Shown: piece after piece, positions 35,819 through 46,856 of the stretch
Position numbering within the stretch: the stretch's first letter is position 1
Layout: the number at the start of each line of letters is the position of its first letter
Notes under the pieces: model-generated
Databases searched by the model: none
Seen by the model: the letters and a program-made list of their open reading frames with translations, nothing else
Told to the model about the DNA's origin: nothing
Assembly: GCF_013166515.1 (NCBI RefSeq)
Contig: NZ_JABKKJ010000004.1
Span: forward strand, 120,841-184,840
From: Xylanibacter caecicola
GTDB lineage: Bacteria; Bacteroidota; Bacteroidia; Bacteroidales; Bacteroidaceae
Length of the DNA: 64,000 nucleotides
Reading direction: 5' to 3'
Position numbers and translations under genes: made by a program

Positions 35819-36922
35819 TTAACACAGTTCCTTTTTGGTTTTGTAAAATTCCTCGTATTGCCGTGCCACCTTTATATAGTCGTGGTGTTTCCTGATGTAT
35901 TCCACACTCTGTTTCTTCAGCAAAGGAATTGTTTCAGGATGTGTCACGAGTTGTTCAAGACATTTGAATACACTGTCTTGGTCGGGTGTTGCATTTACAA
36001 TAGGGCGCAGTTCCTTTTCATTTATGATGTCATAGTTTTCCTTTTCACCTCCTCCTACAACTATAATTCCCTTTGACATGGCAAGCAGGGCATTCATTGC
36101 CGGAGTGTAGCTGTACAGTTGGTCAAGGATAATGTCGCTGCTGTTCATCAGTTTTTTGTATTCGTTAAACGGAACGGACTCGGTCCTTATGATTTCCACT
36201 TTGTCCGGATACTTGTCCTTAATGTCCATTGCGGCACGCAGCATGATGTCCGTTCCTTTATATTCATTGCGTGCTTTGTTTATTCCGATGAATATTCTGA
36301 CGGGATATGTAAAACTGTCGGTTATGGACGGGAATTCTTGTTTTATCGGAAACGGGATGAATGTTGTCTTTTTGGGAAATGCCTGATTGTAACATACCCA
36401 GTATTCGTATAGCCCTGTTATTATTCCGTCGCAGTCTTTTGCAATATATCTGTTCAGTTTCTCCTTTGCCGTGCCCATCCAGTCCGCACGTTCCTTCATG
36501 GCATTGACATCGTTGCGCAACTCGTTTCCAAAGTTAAAGTCACTGTATCTTAAAGGTTTGTCGTTAACACATGTGTTGACCCAATACCAATCCATGCCAT
36601 ATCCTCCGAGAAACACTCTTCTGTTGTGTTTGCGCAGATATTTGTATATGCCGAATATCCTTTCTGCCTTTATTTCAAGAAACATGGGATTTATCAGCTG
36701 TACCACGTCATATCCTCTCAGACGGGGCAGGATGGAATATAGTTTTGCCATGTATCTCACTCCGCCAAATATGGAATAGTTTCTGACAAGTGATATGTCG
36801 CGCGGATAGTTCTTCCAGAAATCACCGTTTGAAACCACGGTGACATGATGTCCCTGTGTTCTCAGCCCTTCGGCAAGTGTTGCGTGCACATTGCTGTATT
36901 CGCCTAAAAGCAGTATATTCAT
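35819..36922 (-). CDS. Glycosyltransferase, GT4-like (GT-B fold)
   Basis: 367 residues starting MNILLLGEYSNVHATLAEGL; the ATG at 36922 overlaps the stop of the upstream gene (ATGA), which fits this start better than the frame's earlier ATG at 37000. The C-terminal half has the GT-B donor-site look: IGINKARNEYKGTDIML near 225-241, then MNSSDIILDQLYSYTPAMNALLAMSKGIIVVGGG near 273-306. It is the last of three leftward glycosyltransferases for a cell-surface polysaccharide; donor and acceptor are unknown. Confidence 0.85.
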   Translation of the reverse strand: MNILLLGEYSNVHATLAEGLRTQGHHVTVVSNGDFWKNYPRDISLVRNYSIFGGVRYMAKLYSILPRLRGYDVVQLINPMFLEIKAERIFGIYKYLRKHNRRVFLGGYGMDWYWVNTCVNDKPLRYSDFNFGNELRNDVNAMKERADWMGTAKEKLNRYIAKDCDGIITGLYEYWVCYNQAFPKKTTFIPFPIKQEFPSITDSFTYPVRIFIGINKARNEYKGTDIMLRAAMDIKDKYPDKVEIIRTESVPFNEYKKLMNSSDIILDQLYSYTPAMNALLAMSKGIIVVGGGEKENYDIINEKELRPIVNATPDQDSVFKCLEQLVTHPETIPLLKKQSVEYIRKHHDYIKVARQYEEFYKTKKELC

Positions 36923-37899
36923 CTTTCTTTCTTCATGAGTGGCAGGGCGTGCATGAGCAAGGTGATACCTAATTTGCTGTTGGTCATGCGACGAAACCAT
37001 TTGTATTTCTTGGTGTAATCCTTGTCGGGCAGTGGAAACAGCCCCTTTGAATGCAGCTCATCGAGTTGCTTGTCCAGATATTGTCGGCTGTGTGTCTGCG
37101 TTATGACATTGTATATGTAGTCCATTGTGAGCTGTGCCACGCGTCGTTGCATGGCTATACGGTCGTTGTGTGGTAAACGGTCTGCCATGTCGTTCAGTCG
37201 TATTATCACCGCCTTACTGTCGTTCAGCCGTTTCAGTATGCTTCGTTTTGCCTTGTCCGATATTATCGATCCCGAACGTTTACGGTACATATATGCAATA
37301 GTGTCGGTAGGGTATACCGTTTCGGCTCTCAGCAACAGCTGTGGTGTGAACTCCTCGTCCTCATGGTATATCCCCGGTGTAAAGCGCAGTTTGCCCAGTG
37401 TGGTACGCTTCACGATATAGCTGCAAGCTGATGGGCGTATGTTGTTGTGCTGCATATATTCTGTTCCGCATACCGGTTGCACCTCGGCAAATTTTATATG
37501 TTCGGGTGTTTTGTCCGTGAATCTGAACAGTACCATGTCGGGCATGTTGTTGTATCTCACCAAGTCCAAACAGTGCTCGTAACCGGTTTGAATCAGTTTG
37601 TCATCGCCGTCAACGAACTGTAGGTACTGTCCGCTCGCCATTATTATGCCGGTGTTGCGTGCCTCACTTAAGCCCCTGTTCTTCTGACGTACATAAATGA
37701 TGTCATCCCGGTAGTCGTCGAGGTCGTTTATCGCGCAAATATCCGAACCGTCGTCCACTACTATAATCTCCCTTTCCTGTTCTGACAACGACAGTGCCAT
37801 GATGCTGCCGATACATTCCACTATCATCTCCGTAGGCAGGTTGTAGCATGTAATGATGAAACTTACAAGAGGTTTCTTATTGTTTTGTGTATTCTGCAT
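36919..37899 (-). CDS. Glycosyltransferase family 2
   Basis: 326 residues with the GT-A start PLVSFIITCYNLPTEMIVECI, nucleotide-sugar motif IIVVDDGSD near 45-53, RNTGI near 82 and the metal-binding FVDGDD near 93-98. The C-terminal third is helical and basic (KRSILKRLNDSKAVI). Cytosolic, transfers a sugar from a nucleotide donor to a growing surface glycan. It overlaps the gene before it by 37 bases and the gene after it by four. Confidence 0.9.
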   Translation of the reverse strand: MQNTQNNKKPLVSFIITCYNLPTEMIVECIGSIMALSLSEQEREIIVVDDGSDICAINDLDDYRDDIIYVRQKNRGLSEARNTGIIMASGQYLQFVDGDDKLIQTGYEHCLDLVRYNNMPDMVLFRFTDKTPEHIKFAEVQPVCGTEYMQHNNIRPSACSYIVKRTTLGKLRFTPGIYHEDEEFTPQLLLRAETVYPTDTIAYMYRKRSGSIISDKAKRSILKRLNDSKAVIIRLNDMADRLPHNDRIAMQRRVAQLTMDYIYNVITQTHSRQYLDKQLDELHSKGLFPLPDKDYTKKYKWFRRMTNSKLGITLLMHALPLMKKER

Positions 37900-38774
37900 A
37901 ATGTTCTGACATCTGATACCTTTATTATTAATCCTTTGAGGAACATGGCGGGTTTCAGTCCTGCAAGCTCTTTAATGCCCATGTCACGGCGAGACAGCAG
38001 TATATTTCCCGTAAGATTGTATACATCCAGCTGTATGTTTACCACGTGCATGTAATATTTTACAGAGAACAGCCGTCTGTTTTCCAAAATCTTTGTATGT
38101 GCCTCAAGCAACATTCCGAGTTCTCTGCCGCCGGCATTCGAGGTGATACCTCCAGCATTGGCGTAATAAAAGTACATTCCCCTGTTTGTGGTTGCGATGG
38201 TTGTCGCCCTGTCCAGCAGCATTGGAAAAGTCCATACATCCTCGAACACCTTGCCCTCGGGGAACCTTACATCCACAAACAGACGCCTGCGGTATATCTT
38301 GTTCCATGCGTATGTGTGTGTATATGCCTCGTTTTCATGCCAATAGCGCGACATGTCGTTCGTGTACACCCTTTCCTTCGGCATTAAAACCCTTTCTTCC
38401 GGCGAACCGTAGAATATCACGGCAGGATATTCTATTATGTCATATTCAGGATGCTTCCCAAGTATTTCCATAAGATCCTTCAGTGTTTCCGGCGCCATGG
38501 TGTCGTCGCTGTCGGCAAAAGTGATATATTTTCCACGGGCAATGTCTATTCCAGTGTTCCTTGCCGCACTAAGTCCGCCGTTTGCACGGTGTATTACCTT
38601 TATGCGCCTGTCTTCTTTTGACAACTCGTCGCATATCTTTCCGCAACTGTCGGGCGAACCGTCGTCTACCAATATAATCTCATAGTCGGTGTAAGATTGT
38701 GAGGTGATGCTGTCGACGCAGCGTCTCAGTGTCTTTTCCACTCGGAATACAGGGATTATTATAGATAGTTCCAT
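37863..38774 (-). CDS. Glycosyltransferase family 2
   Basis: 303 residues. MELSIIIPVFRVEKTLRRCVDS opens a GT-A domain with EIILVDDGSPDSCG near 31-44, ARNTGIDIARGKYITFADSDD near 76-96. It is first in the leftward three-gene cluster and divergent from the flippase, 44 bases apart. It is related to but clearly different from the next gene; both lack membrane helices. Confidence 0.9.
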   Translation of the reverse strand: MELSIIIPVFRVEKTLRRCVDSITSQSYTDYEIILVDDGSPDSCGKICDELSKEDRRIKVIHRANGGLSAARNTGIDIARGKYITFADSDDTMAPETLKDLMEILGKHPEYDIIEYPAVIFYGSPEERVLMPKERVYTNDMSRYWHENEAYTHTYAWNKIYRRRLFVDVRFPEGKVFEDVWTFPMLLDRATTIATTNRGMYFYYANAGGITSNAGGRELGMLLEAHTKILENRRLFSVKYYMHVVNIQLDVYNLTGNILLSRRDMGIKELAGLKPAMFLKGLIIKVSDVRTLCRIHKTIRNLL

Positions 38775-38818
38775 TATGCAAAAATAATAAAAACTTTTAA
38801 AATACGTTACTTCTAATA

Positions 38819-40303
38819 GTGGAAAAGAAAGAAAAGAGCAGCAGTTATTCGCACATACTGAAATATATGGGTGTGTTTGGAGGTGTGCAGGGACTTGGCA
38901 TATTGATAGGTCTTGTGCGCAACAAACTCATAGCCCTTATACTCGGACCGGACGGTGTGGGGCTTATCTCGCTGTTCAATTCAATAATAAAGCTTGTTTC
39001 AGACTTTACTAACTTGGGCATTTCTACAAGTGCCGTGCGCACTATTTCCGAACATTTCGACACGGGCGATGAACGAAAGATATCCCGTTCCATTGTGGTT
39101 ATACGTTCGTGGAGCCTGCTTACCGCCGTTCTCGGCATGCTTGTCTGTGTGGTGTTCAGTCAGCTTCTGGATAGTTGGACGTTCAGCTGGGGCGACCATA
39201 CACTGCACATTATTCTTCTTTCTCCTACAGTCGCACTTATGGCTGTGACCGGAGGAGAAATTGCCATATTGAAGAGTACAAGGCAGTTACGAAGTCTTGC
39301 TGTTGTTTCCGTTTATCATTTTGCAGGTGCATTGGTGCTTTCCGTGCCGGTGATATGCTATTGGGGCGAAGCCGGTATCGTGCCCTCAATGTTCATAACG
39401 GCGCTTTGGCAGATGTTTGTGGCAATACGTTTTTCGTGTCGGAGATATCCTTTTGCCGTTTCTTTCGGCAAACCGGTGTTGAGAGAGGGAGGCGGTATGA
39501 TAAGGCTTGGTGTGGCATTTGTTCTTGCCGCTGTTGTGGGTAGCGCGTCCGACTTTGCCATACGTTCTTATCTTAACAATACCGGTTCTCTTGGTGTTGT
39601 GGGACTTTACAATGCCGGCTACATGATGAGCATAGTTTACGGAGGCATGATTTTTTCTGCCATGGAAACCGACTATTTTCCCCGTCTTGCGGCAATAAAC
39701 AGTGTAGGCAAGGTCCTTAACGACACAGTGAACAGGCAGATAGAGGCCTCGCTCCTTATAATAGCCCCGTTGCTTGTGGTCTTTATGGTGGGACTTCCTG
39801 TCATAATCCCTCTGCTCTACAGCAATGCTTTCATGCCGGTTGCAGGCATGATGCACGCTATGATACTGGCTCTTTACATGCGGGCAATAAAGCTGCCGCT
39901 GGCATATATGCCCCTTGCACGTGGTGACTCGCTGCTCTATCTTGTCTTGGAGAGTGCATACGCGGTGGTGGTTGTGGCGCTTGTTGTGCTTTTTTATGAT
40001 TTGTGGGGGCTGACGGGTACCGGCTATGCCATGCTTCTTACTGCGGTTCTTGACTTTGTCATGCTGTCTTTTGCCATGTATCGCAAGTATGGCTTTGTTT
40101 TTTCCCGCAACGTCGCGCGCTATGCACTGTTGCAGGTTTCGGCGGGATTGTTGTCGTTTGCCGTCACGTTTATTGATACTCCGTGGCTCTATTGGCTGTC
40201 CGGAGTGGCGGTGGTAGCCCTAAGTTTTTCCCTGTCGGCGTGGGTTCTGCGTTCAAAGGCAAACCTTGTGGAACAGATAAGAAGACGGTTCTTTTCGCAT
40301 TGA
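38819..40303 (+). CDS. Polysaccharide flippase, Wzx/MATE-like
   Basis: 494 residues with 12-14 membrane helices. The opening YSHILKYMGVFGGVQGLGIL and GPDGVGLISLFNSIIKL are typical of O-antigen/teichuronic acid flippases of the MOP superfamily. It starts with GTG (no ATG close by). It moves lipid-linked glycan units across the inner membrane, presumably those built by the divergent glycosyltransferases. A 22-bp-period array follows its end. Confidence 0.88.
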   Translation: MEKKEKSSSYSHILKYMGVFGGVQGLGILIGLVRNKLIALILGPDGVGLISLFNSIIKLVSDFTNLGISTSAVRTISEHFDTGDERKISRSIVVIRSWSLLTAVLGMLVCVVFSQLLDSWTFSWGDHTLHIILLSPTVALMAVTGGEIAILKSTRQLRSLAVVSVYHFAGALVLSVPVICYWGEAGIVPSMFITALWQMFVAIRFSCRRYPFAVSFGKPVLREGGGMIRLGVAFVLAAVVGSASDFAIRSYLNNTGSLGVVGLYNAGYMMSIVYGGMIFSAMETDYFPRLAAINSVGKVLNDTVNRQIEASLLIIAPLLVVFMVGLPVIIPLLYSNAFMPVAGMMHAMILALYMRAIKLPLAYMPLARGDSLLYLVLESAYAVVVVALVVLFYDLWGLTGTGYAMLLTAVLDFVMLSFAMYRKYGFVFSRNVARYALLQVSAGLLSFAVTFIDTPWLYWLSGVAVVALSFSLSAWVLRSKANLVEQIRRRFFSH

Positions 40304-40334
40304 TTTTACTCTTATTTTTTTTAAGCATATCTTT

Positions 40335-40488
40335 GGGCTTCTAAAAGCTATGCTTTAGCCTTCAAAAAGCATAGCTTTAGCACTCTTAAAGATGCCCTTT
40401 TGAGGGTAAAAGGTATCATCTTGATTTTCAGTATGTTACAAAGACTCTTGAAAATACTCGTTTTTACCTCCGAAGACCGCTTTTTCAT
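40335..40488. repeat. 22-bp-period A-tract/T-tract array
   Basis: Seven consecutive 22-bp units starting at 40335, 40357, 40379, 40401, 40423, 40445 and 40467. The first two hold near-palindromes (AAAAGC-TAT-GCTTT and AAAAGC-ATA-GCTTT); later units keep an A block near position 8 and a C/T block near position 17. Confidence 0.75.
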
Positions 40489-40545
40489 GTGTCCCGAAGC
40501 AATGCCGAAAAGGTCCGTATGTCATATTTTTATTTCTTGTTTTAC

Positions 40546-40575
40546 TTGTCTTTTAAATTATATTTTGTAACTTTG
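40546..40575 (+). promoter_or_regulatory. Promoter of nhaD
   Basis: -33 TTG at 40546-40548, 19-base spacer, -7 TAACTTTG at 40568-40575, 21 bases before the ATG at 40597. It excludes the earlier in-frame start at 40489. Confidence 0.75.
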
Positions 40576-40596
40576 CGCTTAATATATACTTTAATT

Positions 40597-42000
40597 ATGG
40601 CACTTGTAATCGTTGCGATATTGTTTATTGGCTATGTATTGATAGCAACAGGAAACATAACCAAGGTGAACAAAGCCGCTGTGGCAATGTTTGCAGGAAC
40701 AGTTGGGTGGGTGCTGTATATAAGTTATGGAACCGACTTTGTAATGGGTCAGCATCCGCGTGAGTATGTAGATTTTCTTGTAGGTGCAACACCTACGAGC
40801 ACAGCCGTGAAGCATTTCGTTGCACAGAATATATTTCTTAAATATGTGGGAAAAGGTGCAGAGATTGTCTTTTTCCTGCTTTCTACCATGACGATAGTCG
40901 AAATTCTTGTAAACAACGGGTGCTTTGATTTCATCACAGAGTGTCTGCGTACGCGCAACAGCCGCAAGTTGTTGTGGATAATGGCGGTGATAACATTCCT
41001 CATATCGGCTAATCTCGACAATCTTACAACCACAACGATGATGCTGGTAATCATGCACGGTATACTTCCCAACCGCCGTCAGCGTATGATTTACGGATGT
41101 GCGATAGTGCTGGCTGCCAACTGCGGCGGAGCCCTTACGGTGATAGGTGATCCGATAGGATTGGTGTTGTGGAATGCGGGCGCTGTTACTGCAACTGATT
41201 TTTCGGCATCGCTTGCCGTGCCGTGCCTCATAGGGTGGATCGTTCCTACGTTCATGCTTTCGCGCATGTTGCCACGGTGTGTAGACAGACAGTATATGTC
41301 TTTGCCTTATCGCGGCGATGACACCCGTCTTAACCGTTGGCAGCGTATGCTGATGCTTTTTGTCGGTATCGGAGGTTTGTGGTTCATACCTACATTCCAT
41401 AATATAACAAAGCTGAGTCCTTTTCTCGGAGCAATGTGTGTGCTGTCCATATTGTGGATAGTCAATGAGGTGGTAAACCGCAAGCTGATGAATGTCGACG
41501 TTATGATACAGCGCCGCACGCCACGTGTGTTGCAGTATGGTGTCATACAGTTGCTGTTGTTCGTCATGGGGATAATACTTGCAATCGGTGTGATGACGGA
41601 GACGGGTGTGGTATACACCATAGCGCAATGGTGTGACGATAATATCCATAATATCTGGATAATGGGTGTGGCGGCAGGGCTGATGAGTACGGTGGTTGAT
41701 ACCTTTGCTTCATCGTCTTTGTTCGCAGCCTTGCACGGTGTGGTAGAGCCGTTCCGTCTCGGGCTTTGGGTTGACACGGATTATATGTCCATGTATCTTC
41801 AGAACGGACTTTATTGGAAAGTCATAGCCTATAGTGCCGCCATGGGTGGAAATATCCTCCTTCTCGGGTCGACAAGCGGGCTCGCACTTATGAAAATGGA
41901 ACGGGTTCATGTGGGCTGGTACTTTCGGAACGTAGGTTCTGCGGTGGCTGTCAGTTGGCTGTTGGGACTGGCGGTAATGTGGCTTATGAGTGTTTGTTAA
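40597..42000 (+). CDS. nhaD: NhaD-family Na+/H+ antiporter
   Basis: 467 residues from the ATG just after the promoter, with about 12 membrane helices in the ion-transporter (ArsB/NhaD) fold. Typical stretches: ISANLDNLTTTTMMLVIMHG near 136-155, NCGGALTVIGDPIGLVLW near 178-195 and the repeat in the second half VVDTFASSSLF and GGNILLLGSTSGLALMKM. It exchanges sodium for protons across the inner membrane, which fits the ion-coupled Rnf and SSS systems in this window. Confidence 0.9.
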   Translation: MALVIVAILFIGYVLIATGNITKVNKAAVAMFAGTVGWVLYISYGTDFVMGQHPREYVDFLVGATPTSTAVKHFVAQNIFLKYVGKGAEIVFFLLSTMTIVEILVNNGCFDFITECLRTRNSRKLLWIMAVITFLISANLDNLTTTTMMLVIMHGILPNRRQRMIYGCAIVLAANCGGALTVIGDPIGLVLWNAGAVTATDFSASLAVPCLIGWIVPTFMLSRMLPRCVDRQYMSLPYRGDDTRLNRWQRMLMLFVGIGGLWFIPTFHNITKLSPFLGAMCVLSILWIVNEVVNRKLMNVDVMIQRRTPRVLQYGVIQLLLFVMGIILAIGVMTETGVVYTIAQWCDDNIHNIWIMGVAAGLMSTVVDTFASSSLFAALHGVVEPFRLGLWVDTDYMSMYLQNGLYWKVIAYSAAMGGNILLLGSTSGLALMKMERVHVGWYFRNVGSAVAVSWLLGLAVMWLMSVC

Positions 42001-42032
42001 TAAAAATAGGTATAAATTAAAGGTAGAGACTT

Positions 42033-43010
42033 ATGGCAAGAATTAAGACAATCGGCGTGATGACATCGGGTGGAGACGCTCCCGGAATGAACGCCGCCAT
42101 ACGTGCCGTGACACGTGCCGGCATCTGTAAGGGATTTAACATAAAGGGTATATATCGTGGTTACGACGGTCTCATAAACGATGAGATACGCGATTTCACC
42201 ACAGAAAACGTCAGTGGCATAATAATGTTGGGCGGTACGATTTTGAAAACAGCCCGAAGCAAGGAGTTTCAGACACCGGAAGGAAGGCAGAAAGCATACG
42301 ACAACATGATGAAGCATGGCATCGATGCCCTTGTTGTCATCGGCGGTAACGGATCGCTTACCGGTGCTAAAATATTTGCGGAAGAGTTTGATGTATGTTG
42401 CATCGGATTGCCCGGAACGGTAGATAACGACCTTTACGGCACCGATTCTACCATAGGCTACAACACTACTCTTAACACCATAATGGAGTGTGTAGACCGT
42501 ATACGCGACACCGCCCAAAGCCATGAACGGATTTTCTTTGTAGAGGTAATGGGGCGCGATGCCGGTTTTCTTGCCCAAAACAGTGCCATTGCTTGTGGTG
42601 CCGAGGCTGCTATCATACCCGAGGACTCTACAGACGTGGATCAGCTTGCACGTTTCATGGAGCGCGGTATACGAAAAAGCAAGAAGAGCTGTATCGTAAT
42701 CGTTTCGGAAAGTCCCAAGTGCGGTGCGCTTTACTATGCAGAGCGTGTGCGCAAGGAGTTTCCCGACTATGACGTGCGTGTGTCTATCCTCGGACACTTG
42801 CAGCGTGGAGGACGTCCTACGGCTCACGACCGCATATTGGCAAGCCGTACCGGCGTTGGCGCGATAGACGCCATAATGCAGGGACAGCGTAATGTGATGA
42901 TAGGAGTGCGCAACAACGAGATTGTGTATGTGCCGTTCAGCGATGCCATACGTTCGGACAAACCGTTTGACAAGAAACTCATAACAGTTCTTGACGAGTT
43001 GAGTATATAA
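42033..43010 (+). CDS. pfkA: 6-phosphofructokinase
   Basis: 325 residues. Motifs: [15 protein letters not shown] at 11-25, [10 protein letters not shown] near 107-116, catalytic [12 protein letters not shown] near 127-138 and [11 protein letters not shown] near 169-179. The Gly after GGN suggests an ATP-dependent rather than pyrophosphate-dependent enzyme; Asn replaces the Asp of the E. coli GGDGS motif. It phosphorylates fructose 6-phosphate in glycolysis. It follows nhaD by 32 bases and ends in a strong terminator. Confidence 0.94.
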   Translation: MARIKTIGVMTSGGDAPGMNAAIRAVTRAGICKGFNIKGIYRGYDGLINDEIRDFTTENVSGIIMLGGTILKTARSKEFQTPEGRQKAYDNMMKHGIDALVVIGGNGSLTGAKIFAEEFDVCCIGLPGTVDNDLYGTDSTIGYNTTLNTIMECVDRIRDTAQSHERIFFVEVMGRDAGFLAQNSAIACGAEAAIIPEDSTDVDQLARFMERGIRKSKKSCIVIVSESPKCGALYYAERVRKEFPDYDVRVSILGHLQRGGRPTAHDRILASRTGVGAIDAIMQGQRNVMIGVRNNEIVYVPFSDAIRSDKPFDKKLITVLDELSI

Positions 43011-43015
43011 AAATG

Positions 43016-43057
43016 TTGCGGATGTGCTTCTTTTACAGAGACACATCCGCGATTTTG
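43016..43057 (+). terminator. Terminator after pfkA
   Basis: GCGGATGTG (43018-43026) pairs with CACATCCGC (43042-43050), followed by GATTTTG. Confidence 0.8.
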
Positions 43058-43135
43058 TAACGGTCGCATATTGTCCGTGACATGATTTGTCATTATGATA
43101 AAATATGCGGCTACAGACATATTTCTTTATTAAAG

Positions 43136-43167
43136 TTTGCTCCTGATAAAATAAATCGTTAATTTTG
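43136..43167 (+). promoter_or_regulatory. Promoter of the ATP synthase operon
   Basis: -33 TTTG at 43136-43139, exactly 20 bases, -7 TAATTTTG at 43160-43167; the atpD ATG follows 34 bases later after an A-rich leader. Confidence 0.85.
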
Positions 43168-43189
43168 CGAACAATTGGAATAACATTAA

Positions 43190-44728
<1,539 letters not shown>

Positions 44729-44749
44729 TCTTTAAAATCGTTTACAGTT

Positions 44750-44992
44750 ATGAGTTTAAGGCTGAGAATAGTTTCCCCTGAAAAGGTTGTCTTTGACGGT
44801 GATGTGGAGAGCGTTACCGTTCCGGGCACTTTGGGCGAATTTCAGATATTGCACGACCATGCTCCGCTGATATCATCGCTTGGCGACGGCAGAATGGTGT
44901 ATGTCGACGGCAGCGGAGAGCATGCTCTTACCATATCGGGTGGCTTCGTTGAAGTGCAGAAGAACACGGTAAGTGCTTGTGTGGAGTTTTGA
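44750..44992 (+). CDS. atpC: ATP synthase F1 subunit epsilon, short form
   Basis: 80 residues: only the N-terminal beta-sandwich (LRIVSPEKVVFDGDVESVTVPG, then GEFQILHDHAPLISSLG). The C-terminal pair of helices found in the usual 130-140-residue epsilon, which inhibits ATP hydrolysis, is absent. The stop is clean and the next gene follows, so this is a short type rather than a break. Confidence 0.93.
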   Translation: MSLRLRIVSPEKVVFDGDVESVTVPGTLGEFQILHDHAPLISSLGDGRMVYVDGSGEHALTISGGFVEVQKNTVSACVEF

Positions 44993-45016
44993 ACAGTGTA
45001 TTATATATAATAATAG

Positions 45017-45448
45017 GTGCAAAGTTATAGTATGACCGGTGCAGGCAAATATAGCAGGCGATATATCATACAGACGGTGGGGCTTATTATAGCCTTGTCT
45101 GTGACGGCGTGGGCTGTAGGGCTTGTGCTCGGAACGGACGGAATGATGATACCGATCATTGTGAGTGCCGTCTTTTCGTTTGTGATAGAATGTGCCGATG
45201 CTCTTGTATGGCGTCGTGTGGCAGAAAGGTCATTGGATAGTCTGCCCACATTCTATACGGCAGTATCCGGATTTCGCATGCTTCTGGCATTGGCTGTGAT
45301 GCTTGTCTACTGGCTTGTGGCGGGACAGGAGAGCATAAGGATGTTTTTCTTTGTCTTTGCAGCCTATTATATAATGCTTCTGGCACATCATTCCATATTC
45401 TTTGCCGGAGTTTCCGGCTCCATTGATAAACTCAATGATGTAAAGTAA
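45017..45448 (+). CDS. Small membrane protein in the atpI position
   Basis: 143 residues from GTG 45017, or 138 from ATG 45032; the latter is as likely. Four membrane helices (about 20-40, 45-65, 87-105, 108-130). Similarity to AtpI is by position and layout rather than by motif. AtpI helps c-ring assembly or Mg uptake in other bacteria. It sits between atpC and atpB. Confidence 0.65.
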   Translation: MQSYSMTGAGKYSRRYIIQTVGLIIALSVTAWAVGLVLGTDGMMIPIIVSAVFSFVIECADALVWRRVAERSLDSLPTFYTAVSGFRMLLALAVMLVYWLVAGQESIRMFFFVFAAYYIMLLAHHSIFFAGVSGSIDKLNDVK

Positions 45449-45464
45449 CGTTATCTAATAAGAA

Positions 45465-46514
45465 ATGAAACAATTACGAACAATAATCCTCATGTTGCTG
45501 GCAGTTTTGCTTCCGGTAAATATTTATGCTGCTGAAGGTGTAAGCGGAGAGAAGGAACTTGACATTCCGGAGATTGTCATGGAACACCTTGCCGACTCTT
45601 ACGAGTGGCATATTGCAACATACGAGGGCAGACACCTGAGCATTCCGCTGCCGGTGATACTGCGTAGCGAGGCTACGGGAGAGTGGCATGTATGCACTGC
45701 CCACAGCCTTCCGAAAGGATTTTTCTTTGACGAGACCCATCACGGAAAGATTTATGAGAGGCTTGCCGACGGTACGGCGGTGCGTCCGATAGACTTGAGC
45801 ATTACTAAATCCGTTGCACAGATATGGATAGTAGTGGCAGTGCTGGTATGTATATTCCTGTCATGTGCAAGGTGGTACCGTAAGCGTACTGAGAAAAGCG
45901 ATGCCCCGGGAGGATTTGTCGGAATGATGGAGATGCTTGTGATGACAATACACGATGATCTCATAAAGCCGGCAGTGGGAGAGAAGCATTATAAGTCGTA
46001 TGCACCGTATCTGCTCACCGTCTTCTTCTTTATCTTCACCACCAACCTTATAGGACTTATACCTATATTCCCCGGTGGGGCAAACGTTACGGGAAACATA
46101 AATATAACTCTGTTCCTTGCCGTATGCACGATGCTGGCAATAAATCTGTTTGGAAACAAGGAGTATTGGAAGGAAATATTCTGGCCCGAGGTTCCGCTGT
46201 TTCTTAAGGCTTATCCCGTTCCGGTGATGCCGGTTATAGAATTGTTCGGAGTCTTTACCAAGCCTTTTGCACTCATGATACGTCTTTTTGCCAACATGAT
46301 GGCGGGGCATGCGGTGATACTGAGTTTTACTTGTGTGATATTCCTTGGCTGGTCCATGGGTACGGGCTTCGGTCTCGGACTGAATATCTTCAGTGTCATA
46401 ATGCTTCTTTTCATGAACTGTCTTGAAGTGCTTGTGGCTTTTGTGCAGGCTTATGTCTTTACTATGCTGAGTGCGGTGTTCATCGGATTGGCACATAAAG
46501 AGCACGAGGCATGA
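45465..46514 (+). CDS. atpB: ATP synthase F0 subunit a
   Basis: 349 residues, longer than the E. coli 271 because of a leading region: signal-peptide-like segment (about 1-23, ending IYAAEG), then about 100 periplasmic residues, as in other Bacteroidetes. The membrane part has the essential Arg in LMIRLFANMMAGHAV near 270 and EVLVAFVQAYVFTMLSAVF at the end. It forms the proton half-channels against the c-ring. Confidence 0.95.
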   Translation: MKQLRTIILMLLAVLLPVNIYAAEGVSGEKELDIPEIVMEHLADSYEWHIATYEGRHLSIPLPVILRSEATGEWHVCTAHSLPKGFFFDETHHGKIYERLADGTAVRPIDLSITKSVAQIWIVVAVLVCIFLSCARWYRKRTEKSDAPGGFVGMMEMLVMTIHDDLIKPAVGEKHYKSYAPYLLTVFFFIFTTNLIGLIPIFPGGANVTGNINITLFLAVCTMLAINLFGNKEYWKEIFWPEVPLFLKAYPVPVMPVIELFGVFTKPFALMIRLFANMMAGHAVILSFTCVIFLGWSMGTGFGLGLNIFSVIMLLFMNCLEVLVAFVQAYVFTMLSAVFIGLAHKEHEA

Positions 46515-46571
46515 TATTTAAGAGTATAAAAACAAATAGAGAAATACAATAAAAAATTAATAACAATTTAA

Positions 46572-46826
<255 letters not shown>

Positions 46827-46856
46827 TGAATATAGTTAGAACAAACTAATTATACA

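Noticed and set aside
41997..43046. Long open frame on the minus strand across pfkA
   Set aside because: It is a shadow of pfkA. The sense strand has all catalytic motifs, while the antisense product is Cys/His/Tyr-rich without domains. Similar shadows lie opposite atpD, rnfG, moxR and nadE.
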